Source of the DNA: Chthonomonas calidirosea
GTDB lineage: Bacteria > Armatimonadota > Fimbriimonadia > Fimbriimonadales > Fimbriimonadaceae
NCBI GenBank assembly: GCA_945882415.1
Contig: CAMCWC010000005.1
Coordinates: 62,001-126,000, forward strand
Length of the DNA stretch: 64,000 nt
Direction: 5' to 3'
Part shown: piece by piece, positions 26,825 through 36,014 of the stretch
Layout of the letters: each line of letters opens with the position of its first letter
Numbering within the stretch: the stretch's first letter is position 1
Program-made: the position numbers and the translations under genes
Notes under the pieces: generated by a model
The model's input: only the letters and a program-made list of their open reading frames with translations
Told to the model about the DNA's origin: nothing
Databases searched by the model: none

Positions 26825-27403
26825 TCAGCCAAAGTAAATGTAGTACCAATCGCCGCCGATCGATCTTGCCGAACCCAGATTGCCAACAAACCATCTCGAA
26901 ATCGGGTTGCTCATAAAGTCCGGCGATTCATTGATGCCGAGAACGCGGCCGGTTGGATCATAAAGGTAGCCGTATTGGTGGTCCATCATGCCACCGTCTT
27001 GACAGTAAACACGAAGGGCATCGGTGGTCTCGAATTTGCAACCTCCGACTTGCCCTGATTTCCCCTTGGCCTTCTTCGCATCCGAGACAGCTCGCAATAA
27101 ACTCGGCTTTTGGACGACGAAGCGAACGGCTTCGTAAGTGCTGTAACGAGTGGACGTGAAGGAAGTCGCAATCCAAGCGATGAGCACTAAGGGGGCTAGC
27201 CAATGAAGGTACGGCTTAGCGGCAGGGTTGCAGAAGTGAACGGCGGCGATCAGGAATATTCCAGCAAAAAGCTGGAGCCCGAGTAATACGAGGAATTTCA
27301 GATCTGAATCGCCGAATGCAGCATAGGTCATCGCCAACCCTTCTGCAACGAAGATGATGGCTAACCACCTGAAGAAGAGGTTTAGATGCATTGACCTAAG
27401 CAT
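26825..27403 (-). CDS. Membrane protein of unknown function
   Basis: 192 aa. Three hydrophobic segments occupy residues 8-100 (LFFRWLAIIFVAEGLAMTYAAF, FLVLLGLQLFAGIFLIAAVHF, WLAPLVLIAWIATSF). The C-terminal half is soluble, with GKSGQVGGCKFETTDALRVYCQDGGMMD containing two Cys that could form a disulfide. GGAGG 7 bases before ATG 27403 makes this start firm. The gene begins 26 bases after paralogue B ends and is followed at once by the small membrane protein. Confidence 0.7.
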   Translation of the reverse strand: MLRSMHLNLFFRWLAIIFVAEGLAMTYAAFGDSDLKFLVLLGLQLFAGIFLIAAVHFCNPAAKPYLHWLAPLVLIAWIATSFTSTRYSTYEAVRFVVQKPSLLRAVSDAKKAKGKSGQVGGCKFETTDALRVYCQDGGMMDHQYGYLYDPTGRVLGINESPDFMSNPISRWFVGNLGSARSIGGDWYYIYFG

Positions 27404-27429
27404 GGATTGGCCTCCGGGAACGTCTCGGT

Positions 27430-28779
27430 TTACGGTCGCCTCGGATTTTTCGCGCCTGGGTCGGCCGGGAGTTTGCGGAGGGTGATCTGGCCGAGGATTG
27501 GGTGGACGGCGGTCTTGACGACGATATTGCCCTGCTCGATCGAGTATTCGAACGGTTTGTTGTTCAGCGGGTCGTGGGCTTCGGCTTTGGTCAGGAACTC
27601 CGAAAGCTCGGTCGGGTACCGCCCGTGCTGCCAAGCAAACTCCCTCGCCGCCAGCGTGATTGCAGCGATTCGGCATCGGGTGCGGGCGTCTGCCTCAACT
27701 CGCGCAATGTCGGGAAACAGCCCTGTTTGCACCGAAACATAAAAATCCAAATGACCTGCGGTGGGCGTTGTGTCGGGTTTAAAGTTCCAGCCGAACTCTG
27801 GCTTAGATAGCATTCGTCCGAACGCTCCGTAAGATTCAACAAGTCGAGTGCGCGCATTTTGGAAGAAGATTCGGCGTTCGGCGGGAGTTGAACTCCCAAG
27901 GCTCTGAAACATTGCGCTCCACTTTTTGTCTTCTTCATCCTCTTCCTCATCATCAGGATCTGTATCGCCGATTGCGGAGCCCGTTGGAGCACTTGCAATG
28001 TCCTTTTCCGTCATATCGGTTAGCGCCAAGTGGTTGATACGTTCGCCGACTAAGGAGCTTTGTAACTTCGATGGTCCCGAAATGCTTGCATAGATTGCTT
28101 GAATCAGCTCGGATAGTCCCTGCGATGGAAGGGCAGTGAGGGACTTTTCTATCTCTGCAAAGATGATGGCTTCCATAGCCACCATCACCATACGGTCTAC
28201 GTAAGATTCATTTTTGATTCGCTGAGTGAACTGAAAAGTTTCACGGAAGGTCCTTAATGCAGCTGCGCCGCTTCCACTCGCAAGTTCGAAGCGAGCTTTG
28301 CGGATAGCAATCTTTACGAGTTGCTTGAAACCTGCGTTAATTGGAAAGTCAAGACCAAGGTTTAGTTCCTTTTGCGGCGGAGGCATGTTCGGATTTCGAT
28401 TCCCTTGGAGAATCAACCGCCACGCGGGTTCGAACTCTTGCGCGATGACACGATCTAGGTCCAGCCGCGTAGGCCTGCCGGGTCCGGTCGGAAGGGCAAG
28501 AAGAGCCTTCTCGAGTTTGATTGTGTAGTCCGGCGACGGCCCCTTAGTCTCGTATCGTTCCGATTCTTGTTTGGCGTTTCGCTTTCCATTCGCAATTGCC
28601 TGCCGTAGCTGGTCTCCGGAATCGTAGCTAACCAGTGTCCCGGCAATCGATCGCTCCACCAGCTTGCCTGCCGCCGCGTAATCGTCCTGCGCCGTCCGCA
28701 CCTTTTGGCCCTGAATCGGCCCAGAAGCGCTGGAGGCCCCAATCACGAGCAATAAGCTGAGCATCGGTGCGAGCGGCAT
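27430..28779 (-). CDS. Secreted protein of unknown function, paralogue B
   Basis: 449 aa, full-length relative of the gene at 25198-26553. A signal peptide (MPLAPMLSLLLVIGASSA) is followed by the shared GQKVRTAQDDYAAAGKLVERSIAGTL, a helical middle with a Glu/Asp-rich insertion (DPDDEEEDEEDKK), and the almost unchanged C-terminus HGRYPTELSEFLTKAEAHDPLNNKPFEY. DNA identity is also highest in this 3' region, compatible with recent duplication or gene conversion. First gene of the four-gene unit. Confidence 0.72.
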   Translation of the reverse strand: MPLAPMLSLLLVIGASSASGPIQGQKVRTAQDDYAAAGKLVERSIAGTLVSYDSGDQLRQAIANGKRNAKQESERYETKGPSPDYTIKLEKALLALPTGPGRPTRLDLDRVIAQEFEPAWRLILQGNRNPNMPPPQKELNLGLDFPINAGFKQLVKIAIRKARFELASGSGAAALRTFRETFQFTQRIKNESYVDRMVMVAMEAIIFAEIEKSLTALPSQGLSELIQAIYASISGPSKLQSSLVGERINHLALTDMTEKDIASAPTGSAIGDTDPDDEEEDEEDKKWSAMFQSLGSSTPAERRIFFQNARTRLVESYGAFGRMLSKPEFGWNFKPDTTPTAGHLDFYVSVQTGLFPDIARVEADARTRCRIAAITLAAREFAWQHGRYPTELSEFLTKAEAHDPLNNKPFEYSIEQGNIVVKTAVHPILGQITLRKLPADPGAKNPRRP

Positions 28780-28993
28780 AGCAATAGTCTATCGTCAATG
28801 CTTCCATTTCTCACAGCAAGTTTCGGGAGCCCTAGGACGCCATGACTTTGGCAAATGGAAAGCCTCAAAAACCTGGTGCGGCGCGGCGTGAATCAGCCAA
28901 CAACTTAGATTGAGCGTGCGCCAGTGCCCCTATGGTTGTCTGCCATTCGCAACTTGAGCCGGCAGGGGCGGCGTTCTGCGAGAGAATTTGAAG

Positions 28994-29731
28994 ATGAAAA
29001 AGGTTCTTGTTTGGTCGCCCGTATTTCTGCTTTCGTTCCTTTTTGCCACGCCTTTCGCGCACGCGCAGGCACCAAAACAGATGCCGCTGACTTTCGGTCC
29101 TGGGCAGACCTCAAAGACCGTTCAGGGCAAGTTGGTGGGGCGTCAAATGGCGGATCACCTCATCAAAATGAAGGCGGGCCAAACCCTTTCTCTCGATTTC
29201 TCTGCAAAGAATCTGAGCGCGGGATACCTGATCTACGCGCCAAACACAGAAACCGCGATGGCTACCAGCGACATCAGCGGAAACAAGGCGACCTGCATGA
29301 TGCCAATCGATGGGCCAGTTCGCCTTCGCGTCTTTATCAATCGTGCCGCGGGTCGGAGAGGCGAGTCGACGAACTACTCGTTCAACGCAAAGATTTCCGG
29401 CAAGCCGCTGCCTGCGCTGTCCGGCGGGAAAGATGCTCTAGTCCCTGGCACCCCATACCACGCCACCGCCGAGGTGCCGTTTGAGCATTACCTGTACAAG
29501 GACATCAAGAAGGCCAAAGCCGGAGTCATCCGCCGGGGTACCGGCGGTACCGCCACGCTCGAATTTACATTCAAAGATCAAAAGCGGCGCGTGCTTTTCG
29601 TCAAAGGCAAAGCTGTCGCCAGCGATGCTCCGGTTGACGTGATCACTACAAAGAGTGGTGACACCATTGTGATCCGCGTTGGCTTTGACGAAACGTACCG
29701 AGTGAACCAGGCCCTTCTCTACGGTGGCTGA
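28994..29731 (+). CDS. Secreted protein with PliI/PliG-like lysozyme-inhibitor-type domain
   Basis: 245 aa. The signal peptide (VLVWSPVFLLSFLFATPFAHA) sends it to the periplasm. Residues 30-135 follow a pattern I know from inhibitor-of-g-type-lysozyme-like domains: TVQGKLVGRQMADHLIKMKAGQTLSL, then GPVRLRVFINRAAGRRGESTNYSF. The second part (PYHATAEVPFEHYLY..KAGVIRRGTGGTATLEFTFKDQKRRVLF) is the usual companion beta domain ending in ALLYGG. Family assignment is from memory of the motif pattern and is moderate. ATG 28994 is used in place of TTG 28988. The 214-base gap upstream shows no other feature. Confidence 0.6.
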   Translation: MKKVLVWSPVFLLSFLFATPFAHAQAPKQMPLTFGPGQTSKTVQGKLVGRQMADHLIKMKAGQTLSLDFSAKNLSAGYLIYAPNTETAMATSDISGNKATCMMPIDGPVRLRVFINRAAGRRGESTNYSFNAKISGKPLPALSGGKDALVPGTPYHATAEVPFEHYLYKDIKKAKAGVIRRGTGGTATLEFTFKDQKRRVLFVKGKAVASDAPVDVITTKSGDTIVIRVGFDETYRVNQALLYGG

Positions 29732-29733
29732 GC

Positions 29734-29946
29734 TCAACTAGCCTTCGACTTGAAGTAGGCCACCAAAGCGTTCGCGTGACCGTGGCCTAATCCGTGCTCA
29801 GTTTTCAAAACCGTAACGCGCTCCATGTGGGTTTTGTCGGCAAGCCCAGCAAGCACCGTCTCCCAATGCGAGATCGGCTGGCCGTAGGTTTTTTCGATCG
29901 AAGGGAAGTAAGAAGCCGGTCCCTTCACTTTGTTGTCGTCCGACAT
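29734..29946 (-). CDS. DUF4287 domain protein
   Basis: 70 aa, nearly all one DUF4287 domain: PASYFPSIEKTYGQPISHWETVL and the signature VTVLKTEHGLGHGHANALVAYF. These small proteins are widespread and uncharacterised; some are fused to DUF5655. ATG 29946 is the conserved start. It is the gene after nrdJ on the same strand but separated by a terminator. Confidence 0.85.
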   Translation of the reverse strand: MSDDNKVKGPASYFPSIEKTYGQPISHWETVLAGLADKTHMERVTVLKTEHGLGHGHANALVAYFKSKAS

Positions 29947-29961
29947 GCGTGATATGTTAGC

Positions 29962-30004
29962 CGACAAAATGCCCCTCCATGCGTCAAGAGACGAACGGAG
30001 GGGC
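29962..30004 (-). terminator. Intrinsic terminator of nrdJ
   Basis: GCCCCTCC/GGAGGGGC stem (29971-29978 with 29997-30004), an 18-base loop, followed on the minus strand by ATTTTGT. It lies 12 bases after the nrdJ stop. Confidence 0.75.
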
Positions 30005-30015
30005 CGTGCGAACGA

Positions 30016-33000
30016 CTATGAACAGCCGCTCGTTTCGCCACAGGTGTCGCACTTAAGGCAGACGCCGTTGCGGACCATCGTGAACGAGCCGCAGTTGGTA
30101 CATGGGTCAGATTCATAGCCTTTCAGCCGCGCAATCCGAACCTTCTCCGAACTTTCCGACCGAGCCGAGGTCTCGATGAGCGCTCGGCCATTGGCGCCGT
30201 TTCCGCTAACGAAACGATCCTCGTACACCGCTGCCGCGCCGACTTGGGAGCGGATCAGGGTGTCGGTTGGGCTACCGGTGGCTCCGGCGTTGTCACCGAA
30301 AGGCAACGGGGCTTGGAACCCGGCCGAGGAGTGCTCGGTCCCGGCGCGGCCAGGGATGTGACCGGCGAAGTTCTCGTCTTCCACTTCTTCATCATCGAAG
30401 TCGGGGTACTGGCTCGGACGGCCCACCGTGTCGTTTCGAAGATCTTCTGGCTTCACCTGAACCAGGTCCGTTCGGCCGAGGTAGCTCAGCGCCAACTCGC
30501 GGAACATGTAGTCCACGATACTGGTGGACATCTTGATGTTCTGGTGATCGGCGACCGGGCCGTTTGGCTCGAACCGGGTGAAGACAAACGCTTCGACGAA
30601 CTCTTCGAGCGGCACGCCGTACTGCAGGCCAAGCGAAATCGCGATGGCGAAGCAGTTCATGAGCGACCGGAAGGCGGCACCCTCTCGGTGCATATCCACG
30701 AAGATTTCACCCAACGTTCCGTCTTCGAATTCACCCGTTCGCAGGTAGACCTTGTGGCCGCCAACGCGGGCCTTCTGCGTGTAGCCGCGACGTCGGGCGG
30801 GCATGCTTCGGCGCTTACTGATGTAGCGATAGACCAGCTTGGTGGCGGCGTCCATCACGGCGTCATTGGTTTCGACCGCCGCGACCGGAGCCGGGTGATC
30901 TAGCGAAGCATCCAGAATGGCGGCGGCAGCATCGTCCGAACTCGCGTTCAGCGGCTGGCTGAGCTTGCTTCCGTCTCGGTAAAGGGCGTTTGCCTTGATA
31001 CCAAGGTTCCAGCTCAGCCAGTAGGCGTCGGCAACATCCTTGATGCTCGCTTCGGCCGGTAGGTTGATCGTCTTGCTGATCGCACCCGAGAGGAATGGCT
31101 GAGCGGCCGCCATTTGTCGGATGTGTCCGCTGGCGTGGATGAACCGCGTGCCCTTCTTTCCGCACTTGTTGGCGCAGTCGAAGATCGGCAGGTGCTCTGG
31201 TCGAAGGTCGGGGGCACCTTCGACGGTCATCGTTCCGCAAACGTACTCGTTCGCGGCATCGATTTCGGCCTTCGAGAAGCCGAGTTCCTGCAGCATGCTG
31301 AACGACCAATCGTTGAGCTGATCGGCATTGAAGCCGAGCACGTTCTGGCAGAAGTCATCGCCAAGGGTGAACTTGTTGAAGGCAAACCCAATTTCGAAGG
31401 CCGACTCAAGTGCGGCTTCGATGGCCTGAATCTGTTCGGGACCGAAGCCCTTCATGCCAAGCGATTCGTGGTTGATGTACGGCGCACCGGCAAGCGTCTT
31501 GTGGCCAAGCGCGTAGCCGATGATTCCGTCGATCTGAGCCTGCGAGTATCCGAGGCCGCGCAGGGAGACCGGGATGCCCTGGTTGATGATCTTGAAGTAG
31601 CCGCCACCCGAGAGCTTCTTGAACTTGACCAGCGCGAAATCGGGCTCGATTCCGGTGGTGTCGCAGTCCATGATGAGGCCGATCGTGCCGGTTGGGGCAA
31701 GAACGGTGACCTGGGCGTTGCGGAAGCCGTGCTTCTCGCCGAGGGCCAGCGCCTGATCCCAAATGTTCTTGGATGCGGCGAGCATATCGGCCGGGCAGAT
31801 GCTCTGGTCGATGCCGACGGGATACACGCTGAGGGATTCGTAGTCGTCCTTCGGCGCATTGTATGTGGCGCGGCGGTGGTTGCGGATGACCCGCAGCATG
31901 TTCTCCGCGTTGCGCTCGTAGCCCGGGAACGGTCCGTGCTCTCGCGCCATTTCGGCGCTTGCAGCATAGGCGCCGCCACCGAGGATGCCAGTGAGGGCAC
32001 CGGTGATCGCGAAGCCTTCAGGGCTGTCGTAAGCGATTCCCATCTGCATGAGAAGCGCGCCGAGGTTGGCATAGCCGAGGCCGAGGGTGCGGAAGTCGTA
32101 GCTGAGCTGGGCGATCTCCTTGCTCGGGAACTGCGCCATAAGGACGCTGATTTCCAGCACCATCGTCCAGATTCGGATGGCGTGCTGGTAGCCCTTAATG
32201 TCAAATTCTCGCGTCTCCGGGTTGTAGAACTTCACCAGGTTGATGCTGGCGAGGTTGCAGGCCGTGTCATCGAGGAACATGTACTCGGAACAAGGGTTGC
32301 TCGCGTTGATGCGACCATCAGCGGGGCAAGTGTGCCACTCGTTGATGGTGGTGTCGTACTGCAGGCCGGGGTCGGCGCTATTCCAAGCCGCTTCGCAAAT
32401 CTGCTCCCAAAGGTCGGTCGCCTCAACCGACTTCACCGTCTTACCGGTGGTTCGGGAGGTGAGATCCCAAGACTTGCCCTGCTGAACAGCATAGAAGAAT
32501 TCGTTCGGAACGCGGACCGAGTTGTTGCTGTTCTGGCCAGATACGGTCAGGTAAGCCTCGCTCTCGTAGCCCGTGTCGTAGGTCTCGGTTTCCAGCGAGG
32601 TGTAGCCCTGCTGAGCGAACTGAATTGCGCGCTGGATGTAGTTCGGTGGAACCTCGGAAGCTTTGGCTTCGGCGACGGCGCGGTACAGCGCGGGATTCGT
32701 GCGCGGGTTGAATCGACCTTCGCTGGTGTCGGACGTGCATGCCGCCATGACGGCGTTCAGGTGCTTCTGAACAATCCGGCTACCGGCAACCAGCGCGGCA
32801 ACCTTCTGTTCTTCGCGAACCTTCCAGTTGATGAACTCTTCGATGTCTGGGTGGTTGAGGTCAAGGCAGACCATCTTCGCCGCGCGGCGGGTGGTTCCAC
32901 CGGACTTGATGGCGCCGGCAGATCGGTCGCCAACGCGGAGGAAGCTCATGAGGCCGGAACTGCGGCCGCCACCGGACAGCTTTTCGCTCTCGCCGCGAAT

Positions 33001-33672
33001 CTTGGAGAAGTTGGTGCCGACGCCGGAGCCGTACTTGAAGATTCGAGCTTCGCGGGTCCAGAGGTCCATGATGCCTCCTTCGTTCACAAGGTCATCCTTC
33101 ACGCTCAAGATGAAGCAAGCGTGGGGTTGAGGTCGCTCGTAGGCGTTCGCCGATCGCTCAAGTTCGCCGGTCTTTGGGTTAACGAAGTAGTGACCTTGAG
33201 CCACACCTTCGATGCCGTAGGCAAAGTGCAAGCCGGTGTTGAACCATTGCGGGCTGTTCGGCGCGGCGACCTGCATCGCCAGCATGCGCACGAGCTCGTC
33301 ATAAAAAGCCTGAGCGTCTGCGGCAGTGTCGAAGTAGGCATTAGCTTCGCCCCAACTTCGCCAGCAGCCGGCAAGGCGGTGGAAGACCTGGCGAGAATCG
33401 GATTCATGCTCGGCAACCGGCGTAACGTGCTCGGCGTTGACTCCGGCGTACTCTTTGCCGTTCACCTGTCCGACGGTTAGGCCCGCTTTGCGGAAATATT
33501 TTTGGGCCAGGATGTCGGTGGCAACTTGGCTCCATCCGGATGGGACCATGACGTTCTCCATCGAGAACACCTTTGACCCGTCGGTGTTCTTGATTTCGGA
33601 TTTTCGAGCTTCAAACTCAATCCCTGAGTACGGACTCTGATCGGCGACAGTGAAATAACGACTAACTTGCAT
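30016..33672 (-). CDS. nrdJ: Vitamin B12-dependent ribonucleotide reductase, class II
   Basis: 1218 aa. Makes deoxyribonucleotides using adenosylcobalamin, independent of oxygen. Class II signatures in order: [15 protein letters not shown] and HACFILSV (first redox Cys), [44 protein letters not shown], then [21 protein letters not shown] with the active Asn, Cys and Glu, and [21 protein letters not shown]. The C-terminus ends in a zinc-ribbon-like [18 protein letters not shown] that supplies reducing cysteines. No intein. ATG 33672 has AGGA just upstream. Located 62 bases downstream of nrdR in the same direction, so controlled with it. Confidence 0.96.
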   Translation of the reverse strand: MQVSRYFTVADQSPYSGIEFEARKSEIKNTDGSKVFSMENVMVPSGWSQVATDILAQKYFRKAGLTVGQVNGKEYAGVNAEHVTPVAEHESDSRQVFHRLAGCWRSWGEANAYFDTAADAQAFYDELVRMLAMQVAAPNSPQWFNTGLHFAYGIEGVAQGHYFVNPKTGELERSANAYERPQPHACFILSVKDDLVNEGGIMDLWTREARIFKYGSGVGTNFSKIRGESEKLSGGGRSSGLMSFLRVGDRSAGAIKSGGTTRRAAKMVCLDLNHPDIEEFINWKVREEQKVAALVAGSRIVQKHLNAVMAACTSDTSEGRFNPRTNPALYRAVAEAKASEVPPNYIQRAIQFAQQGYTSLETETYDTGYESEAYLTVSGQNSNNSVRVPNEFFYAVQQGKSWDLTSRTTGKTVKSVEATDLWEQICEAAWNSADPGLQYDTTINEWHTCPADGRINASNPCSEYMFLDDTACNLASINLVKFYNPETREFDIKGYQHAIRIWTMVLEISVLMAQFPSKEIAQLSYDFRTLGLGYANLGALLMQMGIAYDSPEGFAITGALTGILGGGAYAASAEMAREHGPFPGYERNAENMLRVIRNHRRATYNAPKDDYESLSVYPVGIDQSICPADMLAASKNIWDQALALGEKHGFRNAQVTVLAPTGTIGLIMDCDTTGIEPDFALVKFKKLSGGGYFKIINQGIPVSLRGLGYSQAQIDGIIGYALGHKTLAGAPYINHESLGMKGFGPEQIQAIEAALESAFEIGFAFNKFTLGDDFCQNVLGFNADQLNDWSFSMLQELGFSKAEIDAANEYVCGTMTVEGAPDLRPEHLPIFDCANKCGKKGTRFIHASGHIRQMAAAQPFLSGAISKTINLPAEASIKDVADAYWLSWNLGIKANALYRDGSKLSQPLNASSDDAAAAILDASLDHPAPVAAVETNDAVMDAATKLVYRYISKRRSMPARRRGYTQKARVGGHKVYLRTGEFEDGTLGEIFVDMHREGAAFRSLMNCFAIAISLGLQYGVPLEEFVEAFVFTRFEPNGPVADHQNIKMSTSIVDYMFRELALSYLGRTDLVQVKPEDLRNDTVGRPSQYPDFDDEEVEDENFAGHIPGRAGTEHSSAGFQAPLPFGDNAGATGSPTDTLIRSQVGAAAVYEDRFVSGNGANGRALIETSARSESSEKVRIARLKGYESDPCTNCGSFTMVRNGVCLKCDTCGETSGCS

Positions 33673-33734
33673 GGCTTCCTGCTACATTCTCCTTGATATG
33701 TGGACTTTTGTCTACCTAAATTCTGATCTGATTA

Positions 33735-34202
33735 CTAAACGGCGATAGTTGCGCGGCCGCTGACATCGTTGACGATGCCGATGAAATCATCGAGAGTTTC
33801 GAAGTCGCGGTAGACGCTGGCAAAGCGGACATAGGCGACTTGATCGATGCGGCGAAGTTCTCGGAGGACGCGCTCTCCGATGGCTTGGGTGGGCACTTCT
33901 TCATCGGCTTCGATAAATAGGTCCCGTTCGATGCGTTGTACGGCGGCGCGGAGGTCCTCAATCGGAATCCGGCGCTTGCGGCACGCGAGGAGGAGTGAGT
34001 TCATCACCTTGTCTCGGTCGAACTCTTCTCGCGATCGATCTCGCTTCACGACAAAAAGTCGCGGCCTTTCGGCTTTTTCGAACGTCGTGAATCTTCGTCC
34101 GCATCCCGTGCACTCACGGCGACGTCGAACGGAGTCGCCTTCGAGCGATGGACGAGAATCCAACACTCGCTGATCGACATAACCACAGAACGGACAACGC
34201 AC
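33735..34202 (-). CDS. nrdR: Transcriptional repressor NrdR
   Basis: 155 aa. ATP/dATP-sensing repressor of ribonucleotide reductase genes. An N-terminal zinc ribbon (RCPFCGYVDQRVLDSR, then RRRECTGCGRRFTTFE) is followed by an ATP-cone (LFVVKRDRSREEFDRDKVMNSLLLACRKR). GTG 34202 gives the conserved start (M)RCPFCG; ATG 34226 would add eight non-conserved residues. The neighbour nrdJ is its expected target, and a NrdR-box-like palindrome lies in its own promoter. Confidence 0.95.
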   Translation of the reverse strand: MRCPFCGYVDQRVLDSRPSLEGDSVRRRRECTGCGRRFTTFEKAERPRLFVVKRDRSREEFDRDKVMNSLLLACRKRRIPIEDLRAAVQRIERDLFIEADEEVPTQAIGERVLRELRRIDQVAYVRFASVYRDFETLDDFIGIVNDVSGRATIAV

Positions 34203-34240
34203 TTTCTTTAGACTCCAACCCAACATATTGGGTTACAAAC

Positions 34241-34270
34241 ATTATCCAACCACAAGCGGTTGTGTGTCAA
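34241..34270 (-). promoter_or_regulatory. nrdR-nrdJ promoter with NrdR-box-like operator
   Basis: On the minus strand TTGACA (34265-34270) and GATAAT (34241-34246) are spaced by 18 bases, a good sigma-70 promoter. The palindrome ACACAACCGCTTGTGG (34250-34265) fills the spacer. Against the NrdR consensus ACACwATATaTwGTGT it matches 11 of 16 positions, with both outer arms intact. Its place would let NrdR block RNA polymerase. Only one box was seen; many NrdR promoters have two. Confidence 0.65.
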
Positions 34271-34346
34271 GCATAATTTTTCCGAATGTTTGACGCAGCT
34301 TTTCCACGGAGTTTTCCAGCGGGAACGGTTGCTAACGGGTTTTCCC

Positions 34347-35357
34347 TTAGCTTTCGCACAATTGGTGGATAAGGTCGGCGCGGGTGGTGCCGGCCGCGTC
34401 CTCACCAAGAGTTGGCCTTAGTTCGAGGGAGGCCAGCACGTGATCAACCGATAGCACGGTCGCGGGGAAGGTGGAAAGCTTTTCGGCCGCTGCCCAGCGA
34501 ATCCAACCGAGGATTCGGACGGAGTCGGCGAGCGACAGAGTCCGGTTCGCGAGGGCAAAATCCCGCGCCTGATCGGCGCGCGTTCGCAATTGTCCGCTCA
34601 GCCGGTCCTCACGGGCAATCCGCTCTTGCTGCACCAAATATTCGCATGCGCCGCGAAACTCGGCGTCTTCCTCTCGCAAAACGCTCACCTGCAAGAAGGC
34701 ACCGATCGCTCGGCTGGATTCGCCAAAGAGCCCTCTAACAACGATGTTCTTGGTTGCCAGAGCTTGGAGGACAGATGGTAGACGTTTGGAGTGGGCGAGG
34801 CCGATGAGGTGGAAGAAAATGCTCGTCCGCCGGCCCGATCCACAATTCGGCGGCGAAGCGGCTAGGTAGCCGAACTTGGGGTGGGTGCAGAAATCGAGTT
34901 TGCCCGCCATCCGCTTGATGAGGCCGGAAACCAACGGGCTAGCCGCGTCTAGGTTCCAGCCGCCAAGAATGGCCTGCGCGCGGACGTGGTCCTCCTCATT
35001 CACCATCACGCAAAGGCTGCGTTCTTGGTTAGTTAGCAGGGCACGGCCGGGGAGGGTCCAAGGAAATTCCGGGCTCACGAGACGAGAGGCGACCAGGTAG
35101 TCCCGCTCCGCGTTGGTGAGGTTTTTGGTCGATTCAAACTTTTCTGCCTCGGTCGCGGCAAGAACCTCCGCCATGATCCCGTTCAGCTCCTCGGGGTCGG
35201 CAAAAGTAGGGAAGCGATGGCCCACAAGGTTTCGCATAATCCGCACACGGGTGCTCAGACAGACATCGCGATGCGGGCCCTCTTGGGTGAGCCAAAGCGG
35301 TTTTGGCATGGATTTCAACACCATGCGCTGCCAGCTTTCAGGGTTTGGTTGGCTCAT
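34347..35357 (-). CDS. mcsB: Protein-arginine kinase McsB
   Basis: 336 aa, ATP:guanido phosphotransferase fold. McsB phosphorylates arginines and so marks proteins for ClpCP. Matching segments are CLSTRVRIMRNLVGHRFP, SLCVMVNEEDHVRAQAI, DFCTHPKFGYLAASPPNCGSGRRTSIFFHL (Cys near the active site) and KNIVVRGLFGESSRAIGAFLQVS (RG.(Y/F)GE.S). No McsA zinc protein or ctsR gene is adjacent, and clpC is 17 kb away. Start ATG 35357 overlaps the end of the TetR gene by 20 bases; ATG 35324 is an alternative without overlap. Confidence 0.9.
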   Translation of the reverse strand: MSQPNPESWQRMVLKSMPKPLWLTQEGPHRDVCLSTRVRIMRNLVGHRFPTFADPEELNGIMAEVLAATEAEKFESTKNLTNAERDYLVASRLVSPEFPWTLPGRALLTNQERSLCVMVNEEDHVRAQAILGGWNLDAASPLVSGLIKRMAGKLDFCTHPKFGYLAASPPNCGSGRRTSIFFHLIGLAHSKRLPSVLQALATKNIVVRGLFGESSRAIGAFLQVSVLREEDAEFRGACEYLVQQERIAREDRLSGQLRTRADQARDFALANRTLSLADSVRILGWIRWAAAEKLSTFPATVLSVDHVLASLELRPTLGEDAAGTTRADLIHQLCES

Positions 35358-36000
35358 TGGGCTTCGATATTGTGAACGGAGAAGGCGCGACGATGCCGTT
35401 GCAGATCATGGCCAGCACATGTTCGACCGCGCGGGCCTGTGCATCCGGGGCAGAAATGCCAACCGCGGGCAATGCGCCGTTGGTGGTGATGGAGGCAAGT
35501 CCGTGAACGGTGGACCAGGCGAACAGGGCCAACTCCCGGTTCGCTTCGGGATTCTCGTTGCCGCGCAACCGCCGAATCGCGTCGTGAAGAAGACCAAAGG
35601 CGGCGGTTGCTTTTTGCTCTAATCCTGCATGGCGATGGAGGTTCGGGAAGGGAGTTTCAAACATCAGCCGGTACTGGAGCGGCTTGACCCGTGCGTAAGT
35701 TAGATACCTTTGGCCGATCTCGCCTAGGTCCTGTTGAGGGTGCTCGGCCACCGGACGAGAATGGAGAAAAGTCGCGAAGTCGTCGAATGCCCGCCCGATG
35801 ACCTCGGCCAGCAAATCTTCACGGTTAGGAAAGTGCTTGTATGGCGCCTGATGGGAAATCGAAAGTCGGCGTGCCACTTCACGGAGGCTCAGGTTCTCAA
35901 TCCCGTCGGTCGCGATGATGTTCAGGGCTTCCTGAATACATGCTTCGCGCACGCCAAGCCCTGACCGATCCGCCCGAGTTGGGTTGGAGAGTTCCGACAT
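35338..36000 (-). CDS. TetR/AcrR family regulator
   Basis: 220 aa. The N-terminal helix-turn-helix reads REACIQEALNIIATDGIENLSLREVARRLSISHQAPYKHFPNREDLLAEVIGRAF, a textbook TetR DNA-binding domain; the rest is a helical ligand and dimer domain with a TetR_C_33-like LMFETPFPNLHR. ATG 36000 begins directly before the conserved region. It is third in an operon whose first gene is preceded by a 29-bp inverted repeat, the probable operator, which suggests self-regulation of the Fe-S/SDR/TetR/McsB unit. Confidence 0.92.
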   Translation of the reverse strand: MSELSNPTRADRSGLGVREACIQEALNIIATDGIENLSLREVARRLSISHQAPYKHFPNREDLLAEVIGRAFDDFATFLHSRPVAEHPQQDLGEIGQRYLTYARVKPLQYRLMFETPFPNLHRHAGLEQKATAAFGLLHDAIRRLRGNENPEANRELALFAWSTVHGLASITTNGALPAVGISAPDAQARAVEHVLAMICNGIVAPSPFTISKPNEPTKP

Positions 36001-36014
36001 CAGTGACGTCAAGT

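Noticed and set aside
31114-33480. 788-codon open frame on the plus strand opposite nrdJ
   Set aside because: It is the exact antisense of a fully conserved ribonucleotide reductase. Its translation has no domain pattern, and the open frame follows from the strong third-position bias of nrdJ.
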